From a virus: a DNA stretch of 33,377 nt. The stretch lies in the IMG/VR virus record IMGVR_UViG_3300032242_003236, positions 1 through 33,377 of that record; one strand, 5' to 3'. Under the pieces are notes generated by a model that worked only from the letters and a program-made list of their open reading frames with translations, did no database searches and was not told where the DNA came from. Of this stretch, positions 7,689 to 14,504 are shown one piece after another. The position numbers were made by a program, and so were the translations under genes. The first letter of the stretch is position 1; the number at the start of each line of letters is the position of its first letter.

Positions 7689-7914
7689 AGGGATAGACCG
7701 GCCAGGTGGTGCTCATGCCGTCATCACGCTCGGTGCCGATTCGCGTGGTGCGCTCGAAGGTCGCGGTCGGGATCAGCGCTTCGAGGCGGGAGGCAGCGTC
7801 GAGCATCTCCTTCGGCGAGGCGTACTGCACGCGCCGGCCGTCGGCGAACTGCACCATGGTGACGCCGGAGGCGGCCAGGGTGCGCAGGGTGTCGACATCC
7901 GCCTGGCTAGCCAT
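7675..7914 (-). CDS. gpW-like head-tail joining protein
   Basis: This 79-residue protein carries the pattern of gpW-like proteins: a helix (DVDTLRTLAASG), a beta hairpin (VQFADGRRVQYASP) and a second helix (KEMLDAASRLEALI). Such proteins are needed to finish DNA-filled heads and prepare them for tail attachment. A near-ideal ribosome binding site (AGGAGGAT) precedes ATG 7914. The C-terminal tail overlaps the portal start. Its place between terminase and portal equals the W position in lambda. Confidence 0.8.
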   Translation of the reverse strand: MASQADVDTLRTLAASGVTMVQFADGRRVQYASPKEMLDAASRLEALIPTATFERTTRIGTERDDGMSTTWPVYPYARY

Positions 7915-7953
7915 CCGATCCTCCTAATCGTCTCGACGCGGCGCGCTTCATTC

Positions 7954-7976
7954 GAAAGAAATCGCGGCTTTCTTTC
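7954..7976. promoter_or_regulatory. Perfect dyad GAAAGAAA-N7-TTTCTTTC
   Basis: Two perfect 8-base arms are separated by seven bases in the 204-bp gap (7915-8118) between the gpW-like gene and the plus-strand HTH gene. The gap is AT-richer than its surroundings and also holds a TTGCATGCAA palindrome at 8029-8038. It may be an operator for the neighbouring HTH protein or an RNA hairpin; there is no U-run. Confidence 0.4.
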
Positions 7977-8118
7977 CATTAGAGGCGCAGCGACACTGAG
8001 AGATACACAGGCTGCGTTGCACGCCACGTTGCATGCAAAAACCTCGGCGACCTTTCTTCATCGACCGAGATCGAATGCCACTGGTAAGCAGCAAATCTCT
8101 CAATGTCTGGAGGGCTCT

Positions 8119-8358
8119 ATGCAAACCGCACCAAACCTGCCGCTGACCGCTCAAGAAGCCGCCGCCGAGCTGGGCATTTCCCCCGCGGCATTCTGGCGCG
8201 CCGTTGCCACCGGTCGCATGCCCGCGCCCTGCTACCCCGCACCGCGCGCGCCATGGTGGTATCGGAACGAGCTAAGTGCCGCGCTGGCCGCTACGCGGGC
8301 CCTTCCGTCAGAAGCCAAGGCCAGTCGCAAAGCGAGCCGCCTTGCTGCTGCCGGCTAG
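8119..8358 (+). CDS. AlpA/MerR-like helix-turn-helix protein on the strand opposite the late genes
   Basis: This 79-residue protein is preceded by GGAGGG, four bases before ATG 8119, giving a well-supported start. LTAQEAAAELGISPAAFWRAV (residues 8-28) is a MerR/AlpA-type helix-turn-helix, followed by a short wing region with PAPRAPWWYRNEL (about 39-51). Such small proteins act as DNA-binding regulators or excisionases. It lies antisense between terminase and gpW-like genes, its stop overlapping that of the large terminase by four bases, so it interrupts the late operon. This suggests an acquired gene with its own promoter in 7915-8118. Whether it regulates the phage or is an excisionase cannot be told; no integrase is in the window. 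Confidence 0.75.
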   Translation: MQTAPNLPLTAQEAAAELGISPAAFWRAVATGRMPAPCYPAPRAPWWYRNELSAALAATRALPSEAKASRKASRLAAAG

Positions 8359-10388
8359 CCATCCGATCCTCCGAACCAGTCTTCGCGCGGGTCGATCCAG
8401 GAAGCCCGGGAGCCGCGATTCGCCACCCAGTTCTCCTCGGCCTCGGCCGCGCGGGTCTGCGCCGCCTGCTTCGCCTCGGCGGCCTTGCCGCGGGCGACTT
8501 CTTCGGCCAGCGATTTCAGCCGTGGCGCCCAGAGCGCCTCAAGATCGGCCTGCACCGCATCCGGCGGCCCGCTGCGCTGCGCCGTCAGCCGGTCCCAGGT
8601 CGCCTCGATGAAGCCCATGGTCTCGTGCCGCGCGAGGGCGCGGGCATAGACCGCAAGGTCCCAGGCCTCGTTGCGTGCCGCGACCTTCATCCAGGTGCGC
8701 GCGCCGGTGCGCGGGTTCTCGACCAGGCGCTCGGCCAGCAGCTCCTCGAGCCAGGCGCGGTCGATCTGCTCATTGTACCGCAGCGCGCCGGGCGGCCAGC
8801 CTTCCGGGCCCGGTCCCTGCTCGGTCAGGCGCAGCGCGCCGGCCAGCTCCGATTTCAGATCCCAGGTGCCGACCGGCCAGAGCTGGACGGTGCCGAGCCG
8901 GCGGCCCTGGTAGTCGACGGTGACCTGCTTCGGCGTGCCGATCGGCGGCAGCCGCCAGCCCGGCCGGCCATCCAGCGCCCAGACCCGCGGCGCGGCGCGG
9001 GAAGCGTGGCGGCGGGCATAGGCATAGACATGGCTCGACAGGTATCCGGCGTCGACGCCCCAGCTCTCCGGCGCCAGCTCGCGGCGCCAGGCATCCTCCC
9101 AGCGGCGCGCCAGCAGCGCGTCATGCACCTGCCAGGTCGCCGGCAGTGTCGGATCGCCCGGGATGGTCCCGGTCTCGATCAGCCATTGCCCGAAATTCCG
9201 GTCGAAGCCCCAGACCGCCCAGACCAGGCGGTCGCCCTGGACGTCGGTCGCGCCCTGCAGCAGCAGCACGCCGGGCGGTACGCGGCCGGCCTTCCAGGCA
9301 TCGCGCCGCAGCAGCAGCACCTCGGCCTTCGGCAGGTCGAAGGCTGCGTCCCAGGCCTCGCCGAGCCACTGCTGGGCGAAGACCTTGCCGCGGCTGGGGT
9401 CGGCCTCGACCTTCTCGGCCTCCTTGGCGACTTCCGACCATGGCGTGAAGGGCGAGTAGAGCGCCGAGATGTGAAAGCTCGGATGACGCTCGGCCAGTTC
9501 CGGCCGGGCATGCACCCAGCGGCCGCCGGCGAGCATCGCCCGCTTGTCCCGCTCGGTGTGGACGGTGCCGCAGTCGCGGCAGGCATAGGTCGCGCGTTCC
9601 GGGTTGCCGCGCGGCCAGGTCAGCTGCGCGATGTCGAGCACCTGATGCTCGCCGCAATGCTGGCAGGGCACTTCGTAGCGCGCGCCGGAGCCGGCTTCGT
9701 AGAGATCGGTGACGCGGCACTCGCCCTTGGTCCCGGGCGTGCTGCAATCGAAGACCTTGATCCCCATCGCGCGGAATTGGATGGTCCGCGCCATCGCCAT
9801 CTCGACCGGATCACCGCGGCCGTCGACGTCCCGCGGGTATTCGCTGATTTCTTCCAGCACCAGCACCTGGGCGGTGCGCGATTGCAGATCCTTGGACGAC
9901 GCCGCGGTCACCAGCTCGACCTGCGCGCCGCGCGCGCCGCGCTTCACGCGGGTGGTGGATCCGGCGCCGTCCCGGCTGGTGATGTCGGCGACGGCGCGGG
10001 CGAGGCTCGGGCTGGCCGAGATCATCGGCTCAAGCTTGTCGCGGTTGTACCATTGCAGGCTGGTCAGGCTCGGCAGCACCACCAGCGCCGGCGCCGGCGT
10101 CTCGCCCAGCACCTGGCCGAGCAGGTTCAGGCCGCACTGGCTCTTGCCGACCTGCGCCGAGGCCTTGAACGTCACCCGCTGCGCCCGATGGCTCAGGGAG
10201 AGCGCATCCATGACCTCGCGCAGGTAGGGCGTGCGGTCGGTTCGCCAGCGGCCTTGCTGCGCGCCCTCCGTGACCATGCGCTCGGCATCGGCCCATTCGG
10301 AGACGGTGCGCTCTGGATCGGGTCGGATGCCGTTGGCGAAGGCGCTCAGCAGCCAGCGGGCGTCTTCGTCAAGCGGGGCTGGCAGCAT
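8355..10388 (-). CDS. Terminase large subunit, lambda gpA-like
   Basis: This 677-residue protein is a GpA-family packaging motor. The ATPase carries a variant Walker A (KASAQVGKSQ, residues 75-84) and Walker B (VLVLEE, 175-180). A putative zinc site follows, with Cys242/Cys245 and Cys270/Cys273, as in gpA relatives. The C-terminal half (from about residue 370) includes the nuclease region, with acidic positions such as GATDVQGD. It cuts concatemers and drives DNA into the prohead through the portal. Start 10388 was chosen because an in-frame ATG at 10502 would overlap the small terminase much more; the remaining overlap is 20 bases. Confidence 0.9.
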   Translation of the reverse strand: MLPAPLDEDARWLLSAFANGIRPDPERTVSEWADAERMVTEGAQQGRWRTDRTPYLREVMDALSLSHRAQRVTFKASAQVGKSQCGLNLLGQVLGETPAPALVVLPSLTSLQWYNRDKLEPMISASPSLARAVADITSRDGAGSTTRVKRGARGAQVELVTAASSKDLQSRTAQVLVLEEISEYPRDVDGRGDPVEMAMARTIQFRAMGIKVFDCSTPGTKGECRVTDLYEAGSGARYEVPCQHCGEHQVLDIAQLTWPRGNPERATYACRDCGTVHTERDKRAMLAGGRWVHARPELAERHPSFHISALYSPFTPWSEVAKEAEKVEADPSRGKVFAQQWLGEAWDAAFDLPKAEVLLLRRDAWKAGRVPPGVLLLQGATDVQGDRLVWAVWGFDRNFGQWLIETGTIPGDPTLPATWQVHDALLARRWEDAWRRELAPESWGVDAGYLSSHVYAYARRHASRAAPRVWALDGRPGWRLPPIGTPKQVTVDYQGRRLGTVQLWPVGTWDLKSELAGALRLTEQGPGPEGWPPGALRYNEQIDRAWLEELLAERLVENPRTGARTWMKVAARNEAWDLAVYARALARHETMGFIEATWDRLTAQRSGPPDAVQADLEALWAPRLKSLAEEVARGKAAEAKQAAQTRAAEAEENWVANRGSRASWIDPREDWFGGSDG

Positions 10389-10842
10389 CGCCCGTGAGCT
10401 CCTCGGCGAATCGGGCAATCGCCGCGTGGATGGCCTTTTCGGCCGATGCCCGATCCTCCGGGTCTCGCACGGCTTCGCGGGCGACGCCACAGAGCGTGTC
10501 ACGCAGGCGCTTCGCCACCGGCCCCAGGGTCAGCATCACCTTCGACCGCGCGATGAGCTCGCCCTCGCGGATCTTCAGCTCGAGCTCGGCGCGGGAGGCG
10601 TCGGCAGCCATCTTGCGCTGGCGCTCGATCGCCAGGGTGCTCGGCTGGGCTTCATCGGACGCCGTTTGGCGCCCCGTGGTCTGCAGAAGCGGGTCGAGGC
10701 CGGTGGCCCGCAGCGCCTGGTAGGCCTCGAGATCGATCCGTTTGTCGGCGTCCATGATCCCGGCCGCGCGAGCTTGGCGGGAAACGGTCGACTTGTGGAC
10801 GCCAAGGCGCTGCGCGATCTCGGTGCTGGTCAAACGCGGCAT
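10369..10842 (-). CDS. Terminase small subunit, Nu1-like
   Basis: This 157-residue protein opens with a helix-turn-helix (residues 5-27, STEIAQRLGVHKSTVSRQA), followed by a helical region with a long charged segment (IERQRKMAADASRAELELKIREG). Small terminases use such an HTH to recognise the packaging site and hand DNA to the large subunit. GAGGGG five bases before ATG 10842 supports this start over the upstream ATG at 10908. It overlaps the large subunit gene and follows a 184-bp non-coding gap. Confidence 0.8.
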   Translation of the reverse strand: MPRLTSTEIAQRLGVHKSTVSRQARAAGIMDADKRIDLEAYQALRATGLDPLLQTTGRQTASDEAQPSTLAIERQRKMAADASRAELELKIREGELIARSKVMLTLGPVAKRLRDTLCGVAREAVRDPEDRASAEKAIHAAIARFAEELTGDAASPA

Positions 10843-10911
10843 GCAGCCCCTCGGTTGCCGATTGCGCAACAGGGCGTTGCCGGTTGCACCCTCTACGCAC
10901 CACCCCACTGG

Positions 10912-10934
10912 AAAACTCGCGCGCCTTTGCGCGC
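10912..10934 (-). terminator. Terminator-like hairpin upstream of the terminase genes
   Basis: On the minus strand GCGCGC-AAAG-GCGCGC is followed by GAG and TTTT (10912-10915). It lies in the 184-bp non-coding gap (10843-11026) between the NusG-like gene and the small terminase. The T-run is short, so intrinsic termination would be partial. No other feature was recognised in this gap. Confidence 0.4.
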
Positions 10935-11026
10935 CGCATTTGCCATTCCACCGGAAGGACCCGTGAATAGCGTGGCATCGAGGCCACAGTGCGACGCGAT
11001 GGCCGGCGGGCTCGGGCGATGGATGG

Positions 11027-11734
11027 TCACGCGACCCGCTCGACCTGCCCGACCTTCAACTGCACCGGCGTGGTCCGACCGAACATCTCGACATGCAGCC
11101 AGATGTCGTCGCCCTCCTGCTTCAGCACCGTGCCGGGGAAGGAAGAGAACGGACCATCGGCCACGCGAACCACCTCGCCGGCCTTCATCAGCGCCCGCAC
11201 CAGGTCGGCATGCGCGCCGAGTTCCATGACCGCGCCCTGCATCGCCTCGATCTGGCGGGCCTGGATGGGATAGGGCTCGCCGAGGCGCATGCAGAGGAAG
11301 ACGCTGCGCTCCTCGCTCGAACAGACGCCGCGGGTGCTGCGGATGGTCGAGCAGTCATCGGCCAGCAGATCGACATGCACGAAGACGTAGCCGCGCAGGG
11401 CCGGGACAGTCTGGACCTTGGGCGCGGGCACCGGGAACTTCGGCGGCCTGCCCCGCACCCGCTTGCCGCTGGCCCTGGCAATGGCCGCTATGATTGAGCG
11501 GCGATCACGCGGCGTGTAGGGCTTGGCGACCATCGGACAGAAGACCGCAAAGCCCTGCCGCCGCAGCTCCTCGGCGGCGCGGCTTTCCTGCCCGGATCGG
11601 GTCAGGACGGCATACCAGCGAGGGGATCGGGGCGGAACGGCTACCGCACCGGAGGTGCAAATACCCGCTAGGGCCTGCACGCCGGGAGCCGAGGATGCGA
11701 CCGTTACGCGATTCGTGGTCGCTGCGTCAAGCAT
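11027..11734 (-). CDS. NusG/RfaH-like transcription elongation factor
   Basis: This 235-residue protein has an N-terminal extension of about 38 residues and then a NusG N-terminal (NGN) domain. That domain opens with RWYAVLTRSGQE (39-50), continues AAEELRRQGFAVFCPM (53-68), and holds LRGYVFVHVD (113-122), the core NGN strand. A KOW motif region follows (GEVVRVADGPFSSFPGTVL, 186-204). These proteins bind RNA polymerase and can suppress termination. A Lys/Arg/Pro-rich insertion (90-107) sits inside the NGN domain. It is encoded directly before the terminase and head genes and a terminator-like hairpin, so a late antitermination role is plausible but inferred. ATG 11734 is preceded by GGGAGG nine bases upstream. 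Confidence 0.85.
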   Translation of the reverse strand: MLDAATTNRVTVASSAPGVQALAGICTSGAVAVPPRSPRWYAVLTRSGQESRAAEELRRQGFAVFCPMVAKPYTPRDRRSIIAAIARASGKRVRGRPPKFPVPAPKVQTVPALRGYVFVHVDLLADDCSTIRSTRGVCSSEERSVFLCMRLGEPYPIQARQIEAMQGAVMELGAHADLVRALMKAGEVVRVADGPFSSFPGTVLKQEGDDIWLHVEMFGRTTPVQLKVGQVERVA

Positions 11735-11770
11735 CGTTATGCGCCTCCCGGGATTTCCTCTCGGCGATGG

Positions 11771-12610
11771 TCACGCCGCCGCCTGCCACGCCTCGAACTT
11801 CGGGAAGCGCAGGGGATCACCGCCGCGGTCGCAGTGATCCGCGAAGGCCGCAGCCCAGCGGCCTTGCGGGGTGACGGGCTTCGGCGTCGGGGCCGAGGCG
11901 CGGGCGACCTCGATGGCCCGCTGGATGGCGCCGGTGAAGTAGCGCAGCCCGGCCGGCGGCCCCTTGGCGCGGGTCATGACATCCGCGACTGTGGCGCGCA
12001 CCAGCTCGGCCGTGGCGCCGGCGGCGAGCCAGCCCTGCACATCCCGGGCCGACCAGGCCGACCGGGCCGGGTCGATCCCGGCCAGGGTCGCCACCTCATG
12101 CGCCAGAGCCAACACGTCTTCCGCACGCGCGGATGATGAATCAGAGGATGATTCTATCTGATCATCATGATCAGAGTTTCCCGCGCCGGGTTTCGCCTGG
12201 GTTTCGGCGCCGCCCGGGATCGGCAGCGGGATGGAGGGCTGGGCGCGGCGAAGCCGGGCCTGTTCCGGCGTCTCGCCGCGGCGGGGGCGGCCGCCTCGGG
12301 CGCCGTTGGCGCGGCTTGCGGCGGCGCTCGGCGGCGCATCGGCCAGCAGCGGGACGGCGAGCGCCTCGCCCTCACGCCGCAGCAGCCCCTCGCCGATCAG
12401 AGTTTCCATCCAGGTTTCGACCTCGGGTTCCGGCGCGGCAACCAGCAGCGAAACCCGGGCGAAACCCGAGAACGGAAGCACGCCGCCAGATTCCGCTGCG
12501 GCCTCGGCCAGCAGCAGCCAGAGCGCCCGGGCGGCGAGCGGCAGGGTGCGAAGCCGCGGATCGGTGCCGATCGCGGCGAAGAGGCGAACGCAGCTGCAGC
12601 GCTTGCTCAT
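11771..12610 (-). CDS. Probable phage replication protein with N-terminal winged helix
   Basis: This 279-residue protein begins at ATG 12610 (ATGA overlap with the upstream gene). Residues 10-90 (DPRLRTLPLAARALWLLLAEA onward to GLLRREGEALAVPLL) look like the winged-helix domain of phage replisome organisers. A basic, low-complexity stretch (98-145) and an acidic Ser/Asp linker (145-160) follow, and then a helical C-terminal domain with TLAGIDPARSAWSARDVQGW. Its position downstream of the helicase and AAA+ genes, and an AT-rich island in its own coding sequence (as lambda ori lies in O), suggest an origin-binding or helicase-loading role. No catalytic motif is present, so this is inference. 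Confidence 0.55.
   Translation of the reverse strand: MSKRCSCVRLFAAIGTDPRLRTLPLAARALWLLLAEAAAESGGVLPFSGFARVSLLVAAPEPEVETWMETLIGEGLLRREGEALAVPLLADAPPSAAASRANGARGGRPRRGETPEQARLRRAQPSIPLPIPGGAETQAKPGAGNSDHDDQIESSSDSSSARAEDVLALAHEVATLAGIDPARSAWSARDVQGWLAAGATAELVRATVADVMTRAKGPPAGLRYFTGAIQRAIEVARASAPTPKPVTPQGRWAAAFADHCDRGGDPLRFPKFEAWQAAA
12131..12181. other. AT-rich palindromic island, candidate phage replication origin
   Basis: Within a GC-rich gene this 50-bp patch is about 38% G+C. It contains GGATGAT twice (12131-12137, 12146-12152), two GANTC sites (12138-12142 and 12150-12154), and the 17-bp palindrome CTGATCAT-C-ATGATCAG (12158-12174). It ends with GATCAGAGTTTCC, which recurs exactly at 12395-12407 in the same gene. 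The patch encodes a disordered acidic linker. Location inside a replication gene is reminiscent of lambda ori in O; the origin function is inferred. Confidence 0.4.
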
Positions 12611-12990
12611 GGCATCTTCCTGGCAGTCGATTGAGGAGGTGGCGCGGCGGGCCGCAGCCGCGCGACCAGCGCCTTCACGCCGTGGCGCGTCGGCGGCGCC
12701 GCCGCCAGGTGCGAGACATGGTCGACGATGCCCGCGATATGGCTGGCGCATGTCTTCGCGCCCGCAGCGGCACGATTCAGGTTCGCACGGTCGTCCGCGG
12801 CCGCCGCATCCGCCCGCTCATAAACCGAGTCGACCACATCCAGGCAGGCCGCCTCGGCCAGCTGCAGGCCGCGCAGGAAGGCGTTCATCTCGGCATGCGT
12901 GCCTTGATAGCGCTCCGCCCGCATGGTGGAGGCACGCAGCCGCTCGGCCGCGGGGCGAGCGGGGATCGGCCAGGGGCGACGGTCAGCCAT
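12607..12990 (-). CDS. Conserved-looking small protein of the replication operon (127 aa)
   Basis: Start ATG 12990 overlaps the stop of the AAA+ ATPase gene by eight bases and its stop overlaps the next start by ATGA, so it is locked into the operon. The sequence is mainly helical and Ala/Arg-rich (GTHAEMNAFLRGLQLAEAACLDVVDS), with a basic proline-rich tail. No known domain was recognised. A role as adaptor between the AAA+ ATPase and the winged-helix protein is possible from position alone. An in-frame ATG at 13023 would extend it into the ATPase gene and is less likely. Confidence 0.6.
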   Translation of the reverse strand: MADRRPWPIPARPAAERLRASTMRAERYQGTHAEMNAFLRGLQLAEAACLDVVDSVYERADAAAADDRANLNRAAAGAKTCASHIAGIVDHVSHLAAAPPTRHGVKALVARLRPAAPPPQSTARKMP

Positions 12991-13909
12991 GACCCGGCCT
13001 CGAGGGCGGCCAGGCCATCGCATCGAGCTCCGCTACCGCGCGCTCCTGCCAAAGCGGCGGAATCGCCATGCCCGGCGGCGGCTGCACCGATGCGACGATG
13101 CTCTCGATTACGCCGGAAGCACTCGCGACCGAACGCCCCAGCCGAGGTGCCAGAACGAGAGCACGCTTGATGCCCTCCATGAGCGCGCGCAGCAGTGCCG
13201 GGCTGGCGCCCCGCGTCTCCGCGACCAGCAGATCGATATCGTCGTCCGGCAGCGTGTACGGCGCGAGGTATCGCTTCATGATCGCAAAGGCCTCCTCCGG
13301 CCCCGGCAGATCCACGGCGACGTGCAGGCCGAAGCGGCGCCAGAGTGCCGGGTCGATGTCGCGGTCCCGATTCGTCGCGCCGATCAGGATGCCGCTAAAT
13401 TCCTCGATCTTCCGCAGGATCACGCCGAGCAGAGCCGTGCGGGCATTGTCAACCGAGCCGCCCTTGTTGTGATCCCGATTGCCGCCCCAGCTCTCCATTT
13501 CGTCCATCAGGATCACGCAGGGCACCTCGCAGGCCGCGAGGTCACCGAACAGCTTGACGGTGTTTCGCTCAGCCTCGCCCCACATAGCGCTGCTGACCAA
13601 CGCCTCGGACCCGATCAGCACCAGGGGAACACCGAGCCGCGCGGAGAGATGATGCGCGAGGGTAGTCTTGCCGCAGCCTGGCGCACCGTACAGCAAACAG
13701 GTCGACCGCGCCCGCAACCCGACCGCATGCAACTCCTCGCCCGCACCGATTTCGTTCAGCCATTCGTGGATCGCGCCGCGCACCGAGCGCGACAGAATCG
13801 GCTCTTCGGCCTCGCCAGGCGCGCGTACTTCGACCATGTATTTGCCGAGCGCGCTGCGCACCGTTTTCGTCGCGCGATCGGTCGCGCACCTCGCGTCACC
13901 ATCCGTCAT
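12983..13909 (-). CDS. AAA+ ATPase, classic AAA (VPS4/FtsH-like) type
   Basis: This 308-residue protein shows all AAA+ marks. Walker A is GAPGCGKT (75-82), Walker B is VILMDE (132-137), sensor 1 is GATN (177-180), and DPALWRRF (186-193) supplies arginine-finger residues. The spacing, and FSGILIGATNRDRDIDPALWRRF as a block, match the classic AAA clade (Cdc48/VPS4/FtsH) rather than DnaC-type loaders. There is no protease domain or membrane segment, so it is a stand-alone ATPase. It sits between the GapR-RMF gene and small replication genes, so replisome remodelling or host-protein disassembly are both possible; the substrate is unknown. Confidence 0.85.
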   Translation of the reverse strand: MTDGDARCATDRATKTVRSALGKYMVEVRAPGEAEEPILSRSVRGAIHEWLNEIGAGEELHAVGLRARSTCLLYGAPGCGKTTLAHHLSARLGVPLVLIGSEALVSSAMWGEAERNTVKLFGDLAACEVPCVILMDEMESWGGNRDHNKGGSVDNARTALLGVILRKIEEFSGILIGATNRDRDIDPALWRRFGLHVAVDLPGPEEAFAIMKRYLAPYTLPDDDIDLLVAETRGASPALLRALMEGIKRALVLAPRLGRSVASASGVIESIVASVQPPPGMAIPPLWQERAVAELDAMAWPPSRPGHG

Positions 13910-13911
13910 CG

Positions 13912-14502
13912 TCAGCCGGCCTCACCGGGGGTCTCGTCATCGTCCTCGCCCTTTTCAGGCTTGGGCGCGCGGCGAAACTCGGGCGGGATCTCCATGCCGT
14001 CGCCGCCTGCCGCGGCGCACCAGCCTTGATCCCAGGCCGCTCGCATCGAAGACAGAGATGGATAGGGGTTCGCCAGCACTGGCTTGCCGGCCTTCTGCGC
14101 AGCGGCGCCTTCCGCCCGCGCCCGAGTGAGATCGGCGTCCGTCGGCACTGACGGGACGGGACGATCCTCCCCCTCGCGCTCATCCTGCGACGGCGAGAGC
14201 TTCTTCAGGGCGGCCTGGCCCAGCGGCGTGTCGCCCAGCACCCCGATCGCCGCGCGATAGATGTCGTACAGCGCGGCCTCGTCTTCCTCGCGCGCCCGCT
14301 CCGTCGCGGTCTTCATGTCGAACCGCACCAGGCGCCGGACGACCTTGGGATCGAAGCCCGCCGACTTGGCCACCTGCAGAATCTCCTTGATGTCTGCAGT
14401 GAGCCCCTTCTTCTCCTCTTCGAGCCGCACCACCCGGTCGACGATGCTGCGCAGCCCATCGCCCGCCACGCCGCCGCTGTTGCTGCCGCGCTTCTTCGCC
14501 AT
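13912..14502 (-). CDS. GapR (DUF2312)-RMF-like fusion protein
   Basis: This 196-residue protein has two recognisable parts. Residues 16-62 (LRSIVDRVVRLEEEKKGL, then IKEILQVAKSAGFDPKVVRRL) match GapR/DUF2312, an alphaproteobacterial nucleoid protein that clamps overtwisted DNA ahead of polymerases. Residues 128-164 hold GAAAQKAGK, NPYP and RAAWDQGWCAA, the pattern of ribosome modulation factor (RMF)-like domains, known in bacteria for ribosome dimerisation and seen in some mobile-element proteins. An acidic tail follows. It lies two bases from the helicase gene downstream end and belongs to the early operon. I infer that it targets DNA topology during replication, and perhaps ribosomes or nucleic acid by its C-terminus. 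Confidence 0.75.
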   Translation of the reverse strand: MAKKRGSNSGGVAGDGLRSIVDRVVRLEEEKKGLTADIKEILQVAKSAGFDPKVVRRLVRFDMKTATERAREEDEAALYDIYRAAIGVLGDTPLGQAALKKLSPSQDEREGEDRPVPSVPTDADLTRARAEGAAAQKAGKPVLANPYPSLSSMRAAWDQGWCAAAGGDGMEIPPEFRRAPKPEKGEDDDETPGEAG

Positions 14503-14504
14503 GC

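Noticed and set aside
8029-8038. TTGCATGCAA palindrome as attachment site or promoter
   Set aside because: A 10-bp palindrome with no matching -10 element or integrase nearby; too little to call.
8103-10397. 764-codon plus-strand open frame opposite the large terminase
   Set aside because: Antisense to a convincing terminase; composition is low-complexity Arg/Ala/Gly and there is no domain. Only the different-frame 8119-8358 gene at its left is supported.
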